Of a stretch of 54,462 nucleotides of DNA, positions 6,824 to 14,954 are shown in pieces. The stretch is from Mycobacterium sp. E787 (GTDB taxonomy: Bacteria; Actinomycetota; Actinomycetes; Mycobacteriales; Mycobacteriaceae): contig NZ_LZKL01000119.1 in the NCBI RefSeq assembly GCF_001668725.1, positions 1 through 54,462 of the forward strand. The letters are read 5' to 3'. The notes below the pieces were generated by a model. The model did no database searches, was not told where the DNA came from, and saw only the letters and a list, made by a program, of their open reading frames with translations. Position 1 is the first letter of the stretch, and every line of letters begins with the position of its first letter. The position numbers and the translations under genes were made by a program.

Positions 6824-8290
6824 ATGAGTTCGTCCGATTCGAATACGGGTACCGCGCAGATCGGCGTCACCGGCCTTGCGGTCATGGGTTCGAACATCGC
6901 CCGCAATTTCGCCCACCACGGTTATACGGTCGCGCTGCACAACCGGTCCGTCGCCAAGACCGACGCGCTGCTCCGCGAGCACGGCTCGGATCTTGGAGAG
7001 GGCAACTTCGTGCGCTCGGAGACCATCGCGGAGTTCCTCGACGCGCTGGAGAAGCCGCGGCGGGTGCTCATCATGGTCAAGGCCGGCGACCCCACCGACG
7101 CCGTCATCAACGAGCTCGCCGACGCCATGGAGGAAGGCGACATCATCATCGACGGCGGCAACGCCCTCTACACCGACACCATCCGCCGCGAGAAGGCGAT
7201 GCGCGAGCGCGGGCTGCATTTCGTCGGCGCCGGCATCTCCGGCGGCGAGGAGGGCGCGCTCAACGGGCCTTCGATCATGCCTGGCGGTCCGGCCGAGTCG
7301 TACAAGTCGCTGGGCCCGCTGCTCGAGGAGATCTCCGCACACGTCGACGGGGTGCCGTGCTGCACCCACATCGGGCCCGACGGCGCCGGACATTTCGTCA
7401 AGATGGTGCACAACGGCATCGAATACTCCGACATGCAGCTGATCGGCGAGGCCTACCAGCTGCTGCGCGACGGGCTCGGCAAGACCGCCGACGAGATCGC
7501 CGACGTGTTCGACGAGTGGAACTCGGGCGATCTGGACAGCTTCCTGGTCGAGATCACCGCGCAGGTGCTGCGGCAGAAGGACGCCAAGACGGGCAAGCCG
7601 CTCATCGACGTCATCCTCGACGAGGCCGAGCAGAAGGGCACCGGCCGCTGGACCGTCAAGTCCGCCCTCGACCTGGGTGTGCCGGTGACCGGCATCGCCG
7701 AGGCCGTGTTCGCCCGGGCCCTGTCGGGCTCGGTGACCCAGCGCAAGGCCACCACCGGGCTGGCTTCGGGCGAGTTGGGTGAAAAGCCAAGCGATGCAAA
7801 GCAATTCGTCGAGGATGTCCGCCAGGCCCTGTACGCGTCGAAGATCATCGCCTACGCCCAGGGGTTCAACCAGATTCAGGCCGGCAGCGCCGAATACGAC
7901 TGGGGCATCACGCCGGGCGACCTGGCCACCATCTGGCGCGGCGGTTGCATCATCCGGGCGAAGTTCCTCAACCGGATCAAGGACGCTTTCGACGAGGACC
8001 CCGACCTGCCGACGCTGATCGTCGCGCCGTACTTCCGCAGCGCGATCGAGGCCGCGATCGACGGCTGGCGTCGCGTCGTGGTGACCGCCACCCGGCTGGG
8101 CATCCCGATCCCGGGTTTCTCCTCGGCGCTGTCCTACTACGACGCGCTGCGCACCGAGCGGCTGCCCGCGGCGTTGACCCAGGGGCTGCGCGACTTCTTC
8201 GGCGCGCACACCTACGGCCGCACCGACGCCGATCCGGACAAGCGCTTCCACACGCTCTGGAGCGGTGACCGCAGCGAAGTGCCCGCCTGA
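6824..8290 (+). CDS. gnd1: 6-phosphogluconate dehydrogenase (decarboxylating)
   Basis: 488 residues. ATG at 6824 is preceded by GAGAGG at 8-13 bases; the frame is open 22 codons further up, but those lack homology. It converts 6-phosphogluconate to ribulose-5-phosphate plus CO2, producing NADPH in the oxidative pentose phosphate pathway. Rossmann motif GLAVMGSN is near residue 16, substrate motif GISGGEEGA near 130, the catalytic Lys/His/Asn region KMVHNGIEYSDMQ near 187-199, and the all-helical C-terminal dimerisation domain follows, ending in the typical FHTLWSGDRSE tail. Full length for the family (470-490). Orthologue of Rv1844c. A divergent gnd2 exists in M. tuberculosis, but it is not in this window. 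Confidence 0.96.
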   Translation: MSSSDSNTGTAQIGVTGLAVMGSNIARNFAHHGYTVALHNRSVAKTDALLREHGSDLGEGNFVRSETIAEFLDALEKPRRVLIMVKAGDPTDAVINELADAMEEGDIIIDGGNALYTDTIRREKAMRERGLHFVGAGISGGEEGALNGPSIMPGGPAESYKSLGPLLEEISAHVDGVPCCTHIGPDGAGHFVKMVHNGIEYSDMQLIGEAYQLLRDGLGKTADEIADVFDEWNSGDLDSFLVEITAQVLRQKDAKTGKPLIDVILDEAEQKGTGRWTVKSALDLGVPVTGIAEAVFARALSGSVTQRKATTGLASGELGEKPSDAKQFVEDVRQALYASKIIAYAQGFNQIQAGSAEYDWGITPGDLATIWRGGCIIRAKFLNRIKDAFDEDPDLPTLIVAPYFRSAIEAAIDGWRRVVVTATRLGIPIPGFSSALSYYDALRTERLPAALTQGLRDFFGAHTYGRTDADPDKRFHTLWSGDRSEVPA

Positions 8291-8335
8291 GCGCGGCTCG
8301 CGTGTAAGAGGGCGCAAAGGGGGCAGTCGACTGTC

Positions 8336-9772
8336 ATGAGGTTCTTGGACGGGCACCGGCCGGGGTATGACCTGACCTACAACGACGTGTTCATCGTGCC
8401 CAACCGGTCCGAGATCGCGTCGCGCTTCGACGTCGATCTGTCCAGCGCAGACGGCTCGGGCACCACGATTCCCGTGGTGGTCGCCAACATGACCGCGGTG
8501 GCCGGGCGGCGGATGGCGGAGACGGTCTCGCGGCGGGGCGGCATCGTGATCCTGCCCCAGGACCTGCCGATCACCGCGGTGCAGCAGACGGTGCAGTTCG
8601 TCAAGAGCCGCGACCTGGTGCTCGACACCCCGGTGGTGCTGGAGCCCGACGACTCGGTGTCCGACGCGATGGCGCTCATCCACAAGCGCGCGCACGGCGT
8701 GGCCGTCGTGTTGTTCGAGGGCCGCCCCATCGGCGTGGTCAGCGAATCCTCCTGCCAGGGCGTGGACCGCTTCACCCGGGTGCGCGACGTGGTCGCGACC
8801 GACGTCGTCACCGCTCCGCTGGGCACCGAACCGCGCAAGATCTTCGACCTGCTCGAGCACGCCCCCATCGGCGTCGCGGTGGTGACCAACGGCGACGGCA
8901 CCCTGGCCGGAGTGCTCACCCGGACCGGGGCCGTGCGCGCCGGCCTGTACACGCCTGCCACCGACGCCCGGGGGCGGTTGCGGATCGGCGCGGCCGTCGG
9001 CATCAGCGGCGACGTCGGCGCCAAGGCCCGGTCGCTGGCCGAGGCCGGCGTCGACGTGCTGGTGATCGACACCGCGCACGGGCATCAGGTCAAGACGCTG
9101 GACGCGATCAAGGTGGTCGCCGGGCTGGACCTGGGCTTGCCGCTGGCGGCGGGGAACGTGGTGTCGGCGGAGGGCACCCGTGATCTGCTGGGCGCCGGGG
9201 CGACCATCGTCAAGGTGGGCGTCGGGCCGGGCGCGATGTGCACCACCCGGATGATGACCGGGGTCGGTCGCCCGCAGTTCTCGGCCGTGCTCGAATGCGC
9301 CTCGGCGGCAAGGGAAATGGGCGGCCACGTGTGGGCCGACGGCGGCATCCGGCACCCGCGGGACGTGGCTTTGGCGCTGGCCGCCGGGGCGTCGAATGTG
9401 ATGATCGGCTCCTGGTTCGCCGGCACGTACGAGTCGCCCGGCGACCTGATGCGCGACCGCGACGACCAGCCGTACAAGGAGAGCTACGGCATGGCGTCCA
9501 AACGGGCGGTGGTCGCCCGCGCCGGCGAGGAGACCGCGTTCGACCGCGCCCGCAAGGCGCTGTTCGAGGAAGGCATCTCGACGGCGCGGATGGGGCTGGA
9601 CCCCGACCGCGGCGGCGTCGAGGACCTGATCGACCACATCACCTCGGGCGTGCGCAGCACCTGCACCTACGTCGGCGCGGCCACCCTGGCCGAGCTGCAC
9701 GAGCGCGCCGTCGTGGGGGTGCAGTCGGCCGCCGGGTTCGCCGAGGGCCACCCGCTGCCGCTGGGCTGGTGA
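8336..9772 (+). CDS. guaB1: GuaB1, IMPDH-family GMP reductase with CBS domains
   Basis: 478 residues. A TIM-barrel IMPDH/GMPR protein: barrel start YNDVFIVPNRS, tandem CBS regulatory insert at about 96-205, phosphate loop and catalytic Cys302 in GPGAMCTTRMMTG, and the flap region near 380-420. It was long annotated as IMP dehydrogenase, but mycobacterial GuaB1 has been shown to act as a GMP reductase (GMP to IMP, NADPH-dependent) regulated through its CBS pair; true IMPDH is GuaB2. It lies 45 bases downstream of gnd1 on the same strand and may share its transcript, possibly linking NADPH supply and purine salvage. Matches Rv1843c end to end. Confidence 0.93.
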   Translation: MRFLDGHRPGYDLTYNDVFIVPNRSEIASRFDVDLSSADGSGTTIPVVVANMTAVAGRRMAETVSRRGGIVILPQDLPITAVQQTVQFVKSRDLVLDTPVVLEPDDSVSDAMALIHKRAHGVAVVLFEGRPIGVVSESSCQGVDRFTRVRDVVATDVVTAPLGTEPRKIFDLLEHAPIGVAVVTNGDGTLAGVLTRTGAVRAGLYTPATDARGRLRIGAAVGISGDVGAKARSLAEAGVDVLVIDTAHGHQVKTLDAIKVVAGLDLGLPLAAGNVVSAEGTRDLLGAGATIVKVGVGPGAMCTTRMMTGVGRPQFSAVLECASAAREMGGHVWADGGIRHPRDVALALAAGASNVMIGSWFAGTYESPGDLMRDRDDQPYKESYGMASKRAVVARAGEETAFDRARKALFEEGISTARMGLDPDRGGVEDLIDHITSGVRSTCTYVGAATLAELHERAVVGVQSAAGFAEGHPLPLGW

Positions 9773-9814
9773 GCGCTGAGCCGCCGACGGTCGATCTGCC
9801 CGGTACGTGTTGGC

Positions 9815-9834
9815 TAACATGTGAATTCACGTGA
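9815..9834 (+). promoter_or_regulatory. Promoter and palindrome ahead of CNNM pair
   Basis: A TAACAT hexamer (9815-9820) suits a mycobacterial -10. It abuts the perfect palindrome GTGAATTCAC (9821-9830), which overlaps a second perfect palindrome TCACGTGA (9827-9834). An operator over the transcription start is a reasonable reading; the regulator is unknown. Confidence 0.4.
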
Positions 9835-9943
9835 GTTTTCTCCCTGGCAGCAAAGCGCTGCGTCGCACCGAGGAAAGGGATGACGTGCCGCAGGCACGCG
9901 CCGACGCCCCACCACCGGCCCGGGCCGTCCGCAGGAAGCGGCC

Positions 9944-11314
9944 GTGAACGTCGCCCTCACCGCGGTCAGCCTGCTGGCCATCGCGCTGCTCATCTTCGCC
10001 AACGGGGTCTTCGTGGCGGCCGAGTTCTCGCTGACCGCGCTGGACCGCAGCGTGGTGGACGCCAACGTTCGCGCCGGCAGCCGCCGCGACCGCCTCATCC
10101 AGCGCGCCCAGCAGCGGCTGTCTTTTCAGCTGTCGGGCGCCCAGTTGGGCATCTCCACCACCACGCTCGCCACCGGCTACCTGACCGAGCCGCTGGTGGC
10201 GGACCTGCCGCATCCGGCGCTGAGCTCCCTCGGCATTCCCAACGGGCTGGCCGACGGGATCATCGCGTTCCTGGCGCTGGTGATCGTGACGTCGGTGTCG
10301 ATGGTGTTCGGTGAGCTCGTCCCGAAGTACCTCGCCGTGGCGCGCCCGCTGTCGAGCGCCCGCGCCGTCGCGGGTTTCCAGTTGCTGTTCTCGCTGCTGT
10401 TCACCCCGGCCATCCGGTTGACGAACGGCGCGGCCAACTGGATCGTCCGCCAGCTGGGCATCGAGCCGGCCGAGGAGCTGCGTTCCGCCCGGTCGGCGCA
10501 GGAGCTGGCGTCACTGGTGCGCAGCTCGGCCCGCAGCGGCACCATGGACGCGGCCACGGCCGTGCTGCTGCGGCGATCGCTGGAGTTCGGCGAGCTGACC
10601 GCCGAGGAACTGATGACGCCGAGGTCGAAGATCGTGGCACTGCAGACCGACGACACCGTCGCCGACCTGGTCGCGGCGGCCGCCGAGTCGGGGTTCTCCC
10701 GGTTCCCCATCGTCGACGGCGACCTCGACGAGACCGTCGGCATCGTGCACGTCAAGCAGGTGTTCGCGGTGCCGCCCGGCGAGCGTCCGCGCACCTTGCT
10801 GACCACCCTCGCGCAACACGTTCCGGTGGTGCCCTCGACGCTGGACGGCGACGCGGTGATGGCCGAGATCCGCGCCAACCCACTGCAAACCGCGATGGTC
10901 GTCGACGAGTACGGCGGCACGGCCGGCATGGTGACGGTCGAGGACCTGATCGAAGAGATCGTGGGCGACGTCCGCGACGAACACGACGACGCCACCCCCG
11001 ACGTCGTCCCGGCCGGCGCCGGCTGGCGGGTGAACGGGTTGCTGCGCATCGACGAGGTGGCCGCCGCCACCGGATTCCGGGCCCCCGAAGGGCCGTACGA
11101 GACGATCGGCGGCCTGGTGCTGCGCGAGATCGGCCACATCCCGGCGGCCGGGGAAACCGTGGAGTTGACCGCCCTGGACGCCGACGGCCTGCTGGACTCC
11201 TCGATGCGCTGGCAGGCGACGGTGGTCCGGATGGACGGTCGGCGGATCGACGTGCTCGAGCTGCAGCGGCTGGACCGCCGCGCCGAAACCGCCGCCGGAC
11301 GGGCCCCCCGATGA
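9944..11314 (+). CDS. CNNM/CorC-like membrane protein with CBS pair (Rv1842c orthologue)
   Basis: 456 residues from GTG at 9944, with AGGAAG six bases upstream. The domain order is a DUF21/CNNM membrane domain (about 1-195, with FANGVFVAAEFSLTALDR and SMVFGELVPKYLAVARPL motifs), a CBS pair (about 215-335, ELMTPRSKIVAL and VVDEYGGTAGMVTVEDLIEE) and a C-terminal CorC/HlyC transporter-associated domain (about 350-445). These proteins are linked to Mg2+/Co2+ or Na+-coupled efflux. Its stop overlaps the start of the next CNNM gene (ATGA at 11311-11314), so the two probably form a complex. Older labels call it hemolysin-like, which is not supported. Confidence 0.92.
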   Translation: MNVALTAVSLLAIALLIFANGVFVAAEFSLTALDRSVVDANVRAGSRRDRLIQRAQQRLSFQLSGAQLGISTTTLATGYLTEPLVADLPHPALSSLGIPNGLADGIIAFLALVIVTSVSMVFGELVPKYLAVARPLSSARAVAGFQLLFSLLFTPAIRLTNGAANWIVRQLGIEPAEELRSARSAQELASLVRSSARSGTMDAATAVLLRRSLEFGELTAEELMTPRSKIVALQTDDTVADLVAAAAESGFSRFPIVDGDLDETVGIVHVKQVFAVPPGERPRTLLTTLAQHVPVVPSTLDGDAVMAEIRANPLQTAMVVDEYGGTAGMVTVEDLIEEIVGDVRDEHDDATPDVVPAGAGWRVNGLLRIDEVAAATGFRAPEGPYETIGGLVLREIGHIPAAGETVELTALDADGLLDSSMRWQATVVRMDGRRIDVLELQRLDRRAETAAGRAPR

Positions 11315-12360
11315 ACGACCTGCTCGCGGTGCTGGTGGCGGTCCTGCTGATCGGGGTGAACGCGTTCTTCGTCGCAGCCGAATTCGCGTTGATCTCGGCC
11401 CGCCGCGACCGCCTCGAAACCCTGGCCGAGCAGGGTAAGGCGCGCGCCGTCACGGTGATCCGCGCGAGCCAGAACCTCCCGGCCATGCTGGCCGGCGTGC
11501 AGCTGGGGGTGACGGTCGCCTCGCTGCTGCTCGGACGGGTCGGCGAGGCCGCGGTCGCCAACCTGCTGCGCAGGGCGATCGGGCTCACCGGCATGCACCC
11601 GGCGCTGCTGCACACGGTGTCGCTGGTGATCGCGCTGGGAATCGTGGTGACGCTGCACGTGCTGCTGGGTGAGATGGTGCCGAAGAACATCGCGTTGGCC
11701 GGCCCGGAGCGCACGGCGATGCTGCTGGTCCCGCCCTACCTGGTGTATGTGCGGTTCGCGCGGCCGTTCATCACCTTCTACGACAACTGCGCCAACGTGG
11801 TGCTGCGCGCGCTGCGCGTCGAGCCCAAGTCGCAGCTCGACATCGCCGTCTCCACCACGGAACTGCGGGTGATGATCAGCGAGTCGGTGTCCGAGGGCCT
11901 GTTGGACGCCGAGGAGCACGGCAGGCTGACGCGGGCGCTGCAGCTTCGCACCCGTGTGGTCGGCGACGTCGCGCGGCCGCTCGCCGCGATCCGCGCGGTG
12001 CGGGTGGCCGCGCCCGGCTCCGGGCCGACCGTCGGCGCGGTCCAGGAGGCCTTGGCGCAAACCGGCTACTCCCGGTTCCCCGTCGCGGATCTCGACGGCA
12101 AGTTCGTCGGCTACCTGCACATCAAGGACGTGCTGACGCTCGACGACGACCCGAAGACGGTGATCGACCAGGCGCTGGTGCGACCGCTGCCGCGGGTTCC
12201 CCGATCGTTGCCGCTGGCCGACGCGCTGTCGCGGATGCGCCGCAGCAACAGCCACCTGGCGTTGGTGACGGCCGACAACGGGGTCACCGGCGACGTGGTG
12301 GCGATGGTGGCCATGGAGGATCTGGTGGAAGACCTCGTCGGGGCCATGCGCGACGCATAG
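11311..12360 (+). CDS. CNNM-like membrane protein without CorC domain (Rv1841c orthologue)
   Basis: 349 residues, start overlapping the stop of the preceding paralogue. It has the DUF21/CNNM membrane domain (VNAFFVAAEFALISARRDRL near 12-31; LLGEMVPKNIALAGPERTA near 115-133) and one CBS pair (about 215-345), but it ends at LVGAMRDA and lacks the C-terminal CorC/HlyC domain of its partner. The tandem of a long and a short paralogue is conserved in M. tuberculosis (Rv1842c-Rv1841c), suggesting a heteromeric transporter. The PE_PGRS34 and vapBC13 genes that follow in M. tuberculosis are absent. Confidence 0.92.
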   Translation: MNDLLAVLVAVLLIGVNAFFVAAEFALISARRDRLETLAEQGKARAVTVIRASQNLPAMLAGVQLGVTVASLLLGRVGEAAVANLLRRAIGLTGMHPALLHTVSLVIALGIVVTLHVLLGEMVPKNIALAGPERTAMLLVPPYLVYVRFARPFITFYDNCANVVLRALRVEPKSQLDIAVSTTELRVMISESVSEGLLDAEEHGRLTRALQLRTRVVGDVARPLAAIRAVRVAAPGSGPTVGAVQEALAQTGYSRFPVADLDGKFVGYLHIKDVLTLDDDPKTVIDQALVRPLPRVPRSLPLADALSRMRRSNSHLALVTADNGVTGDVVAMVAMEDLVEDLVGAMRDA

Positions 12361-12364
12361 CCGC

Positions 12365-12380
12365 CCGCCGGGCCCGGCGG
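12365..12380 (+). terminator. Palindrome just after CNNM operon
   Basis: CCGCCGGGCCCGGCGG is a perfect 16-bp palindrome starting 5 bases after the stop codon. It may fold as a G:C hairpin ending the operon transcript; there is no U-tract, which is usual in mycobacteria. Confidence 0.45.
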
Positions 12381-12562
12381 ATGGGTGGGCCCGCGCGCAG
12401 GCCGTATGATCTGCAACGGCTACCAGTCAAGGAAATGCTGGAGAGCAGAGGGTCCCGGCCCGCGGAACATGCGTTGCCAGAAGCGACCCTCGGGACCCGC
12501 CGCGGCGCCATCGTTGTGGCTGGAGCCCGGGCGTGACCTGCTGTTGCGGGTCGCCCGGGTAA

Positions 12563-12590
12563 CTGTCGTCGGGCTGCCGGTCGGTAGGCT
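12563..12590 (+). promoter_or_regulatory. Candidate glcB promoter
   Basis: CTGTCG (12563-12568), a 16-base spacer and TAGGCT (12585-12590) make a plausible SigA-type promoter. A start 7-8 bases after the -10 would fall on the ATG of a short frame at 12598. The rest of the 12381-12660 interval shows no other gene. Confidence 0.45.
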
Positions 12591-12597
12591 GACGACG

Positions 12598-12636
12598 ATG
12601 CCTGTTGTGGCCGGTGAGGTTCCGCTTGGCCCCTGA
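12598..12636 (+). CDS. Possible leaderless 12-residue leader peptide ahead of glcB
   Basis: ATG at 12598 opens MPVVAGEVPLGP and stops at TGA 12634-12636, 24 bases before the glcB ATG. It begins exactly where transcription from the TAGGCT -10 would start, so it would be leaderless, a common arrangement in mycobacteria. It could couple or attenuate glcB translation. There is no homology support, so it stays a candidate. Confidence 0.35.
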   Translation: MPVVAGEVPLGP

Positions 12637-12660
12637 GGAGCCCATTTATGGAGGAGAAAC

Positions 12661-14862
12661 ATGACTGACCGCGTGTCGGTGGGGAACTTGCGCGTCGCCA
12701 AGGTGCTCTACGACTTCGTGAACAACGAGGCCCTGCCCGGCACCGGAATCGACCCGGACAGCTTCTGGGCCGGTGTCGACAAGGTCGTCACCGACCTCAC
12801 GCCGCAGAACCAGGATTTGCTGAACCGCCGCGACGAGCTGCAGGCGCAGATCGACAAGTGGCACCGGCAGCGGGTCATCGAGCCGATCGACACCGAGGCC
12901 TACCGGGAGTTCCTGACCGAGATCGGTTATCTGCTGCCCGAGCCCGACGACTTCAGCATCACCACGTCCGGCGTCGACCCCGAGATCACCACCACCGCGG
13001 GCCCCCAGCTGGTGGTGCCGGTGACCAACGCCCGCTTCGCGCTCAACGCCGCCAACGCCCGCTGGGGCTCGCTGTACGACGCCCTCTACGGCACGGACGT
13101 GATCCCCGAAACCGACGGCGCCGAACAGGGCACCAGCTACAACAGGGTGCGCGGCGACAAGGTGATCGCCTATGCCCGCCAGTTCCTCGACGGGGCCGTG
13201 CCGCTGTCGTCGGGTTCCTGGGCGGACGCGACGGGCCTGAGCATCGCCGACGGCCGGCTCGAAGTCACCCTCGGCGACGAATCCGTCGGGCTCGCCCAGC
13301 CCGAGAAGTTCGTCGGATACAGCGGCGAGCTCGGCTCCCCCAGCTGGTCGGTGCTGCTGATCAACAACGGCCTGCACATCGAGATCCTGATCGACCCCGA
13401 GTCGCCCGTCGGCCGGACCGACCGCGCCGGCATCAAGGACGTCGTCCTGGAGTCGGCGGTGACCACGATCATCGACTTCGAGGACGCGGTGGCCGCCGTC
13501 GACGCCGACGACAAGACCGCGGCCTACCGCAACTGGCTCGGCCTGATGCGGGGCGACCTGGCCGCCGAGGTGGACAAGGACGGCAAGACGTTCACGCGGG
13601 TGCCCAACCAGGACCGCAACTACACCACCCCCGACGGCGGTGAGCTGGTGCTGCCCGGGCGCGCGCTGCTTTTCGTGCGCAACGTCGGGCACCTGATGAC
13701 CAACGACGCAATCGTTCTGAGCACCGACGGCGGCGAAGAAACGGAGATCTTCGAGGGCATCCAGGACGCGCTGTTCACCGGCCTGTGCGCGGTCCACGGC
13801 CTCAAGGCCACCGACGCCAACGGGCCGCTGGTCAACAGCCGCACCGGCTCCATCTACATCGTCAAGCCCAAGATGCACGGCCCCGACGAGGTGGCGTTCA
13901 CCACCGAACTGTTCAGCCGGGTCGAGGACGTGCTCGGACTGCCGCAGACCACGCTGAAGGTCGGCGTCATGGACGAGGAGCGGCGCACCACCGTCAACCT
14001 GAAGGCGTGCATCAAGGCCGCCGCCGACCGCATCGTGTTCATCAACACCGGGTTCCTGGACCGCACCGGCGACGAGATCCACACCTCGATGGAGGCCGGC
14101 CCGATGGTGCGCAAGGGCACGATGAAGAGCCAACCGTGGATCCTGGCCTACGAGGACAACAACGTCGACACCGGCCTGGCCGCGGGCTTCGCCGGTCACG
14201 CCCAGATCGGCAAGGGCATGTGGACCATGACCGAGCTGATGGCCGACATGGTCGAGCAAAAGATCGGCCAGCCCAAGCAGGGTGCCAGCACCGCCTGGGT
14301 GCCGTCGCCGACGGCGGCCACCCTGCACGCGTTGCACTACCACCAGGTCGACGTCATCGCGGTGCAGCGGGAACTGGCGGGCAAGAAGCGGGCGAGCATC
14401 GAGCAGCTGTTGACCATCCCGCTGGCCAAGGAGCTGGCGTGGGCCTCCGAGGAGATCCGCGAGGAGGTCGACAACAACTGCCAATCCATCCTTGGCTACG
14501 TGGTGCGCTGGATCGACCAGGGCGTCGGGTCGTCGAAGGTGCCGGACATCCACAACGTCGCGCTGATGGAGGACCGCGCCACGCTGCGGATCTCCAGCCA
14601 GCTGCTGGCCAACTGGCTGAAGCACGGCGTGATCACCAGCGAGGACGTCCGCGCGAGCCTGGAGCGGATGGCCCCGATGGTCGATCAGCAGAACGCCGGT
14701 GATCCCAAGTACCTGCCGATGGCGCCGAATTTCGACGACAGCATCGCCTTCCTGGCCGCCCAGGAGCTGATCCTGTCCGGAGCACAGCAGCCCAACGGCT
14801 ACACCGAGCCGATCCTGCATCGGCGCCGGCGCGAATTCAAAGCCCGCGCCGCCGGTGGGTGA
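12661..14862 (+). CDS. glcB: Malate synthase G
   Basis: 733 residues, ATG preceded by an excellent GGAGGAGAA site. It condenses glyoxylate with acetyl-CoA to malate, completing the glyoxylate shunt needed for growth on fatty acids and acetate. The TIM barrel carries the expected catalytic stretches: VRNVGH (Arg), GVMDEERRT (Glu), DRTGDEIHT (Asp) and the C-terminal DIHNVALMEDRATLR (general-base Asp region). Length is close to the 741 residues of M. tuberculosis GlcB, which is also found outside the cell as an adhesin. It is a single gene; the isocitrate lyase partner is not nearby. A short leader ORF and a TAGGCT promoter lie upstream. Confidence 0.97.
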   Translation: MTDRVSVGNLRVAKVLYDFVNNEALPGTGIDPDSFWAGVDKVVTDLTPQNQDLLNRRDELQAQIDKWHRQRVIEPIDTEAYREFLTEIGYLLPEPDDFSITTSGVDPEITTTAGPQLVVPVTNARFALNAANARWGSLYDALYGTDVIPETDGAEQGTSYNRVRGDKVIAYARQFLDGAVPLSSGSWADATGLSIADGRLEVTLGDESVGLAQPEKFVGYSGELGSPSWSVLLINNGLHIEILIDPESPVGRTDRAGIKDVVLESAVTTIIDFEDAVAAVDADDKTAAYRNWLGLMRGDLAAEVDKDGKTFTRVPNQDRNYTTPDGGELVLPGRALLFVRNVGHLMTNDAIVLSTDGGEETEIFEGIQDALFTGLCAVHGLKATDANGPLVNSRTGSIYIVKPKMHGPDEVAFTTELFSRVEDVLGLPQTTLKVGVMDEERRTTVNLKACIKAAADRIVFINTGFLDRTGDEIHTSMEAGPMVRKGTMKSQPWILAYEDNNVDTGLAAGFAGHAQIGKGMWTMTELMADMVEQKIGQPKQGASTAWVPSPTAATLHALHYHQVDVIAVQRELAGKKRASIEQLLTIPLAKELAWASEEIREEVDNNCQSILGYVVRWIDQGVGSSKVPDIHNVALMEDRATLRISSQLLANWLKHGVITSEDVRASLERMAPMVDQQNAGDPKYLPMAPNFDDSIAFLAAQELILSGAQQPNGYTEPILHRRRREFKARAAGG

Positions 14863-14901
14863 AACCGGCTCGACAATGCGGTGAGCAGTGCCTCTGATGA
14901 C

Positions 14902-14907
14902 TAGAAT
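14902..14907 (+). promoter_or_regulatory. Promoter -10 for VWA gene
   Basis: TAGAAT matches the SigA -10 consensus well and lies about 48 bases before the start of the VWA protein. No clear -35 is visible. It implies transcription separate from glcB. Confidence 0.4.
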
Positions 14908-14954
14908 CTGCGCCGAGTCCATGACGAGTCGACGGAAAGGCGGCGGGCACCGGT

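Noticed and set aside
8336..9772. GuaB1 as a classical IMP dehydrogenase
   Set aside because: Mycobacterial GuaB1 proteins with CBS domains have been shown to be GMP reductases; GuaB2 is the IMPDH.
6710..9820. 1036-codon open frame antisense to gnd1 and guaB1
   Set aside because: Shadow frame: in high-GC DNA the opposite strand of well-recognised genes lacks stops. Product is His/Arg/Gly-rich with no family resemblance.
9880..10314. ATG with good ribosome binding site (GAGGAAAGG) opening a 144-codon frame
   Set aside because: It runs out of frame through the start of the CNNM gene, whose own GTG has AGGAAG upstream and full homology. A short translated leader remains possible but unsupported.
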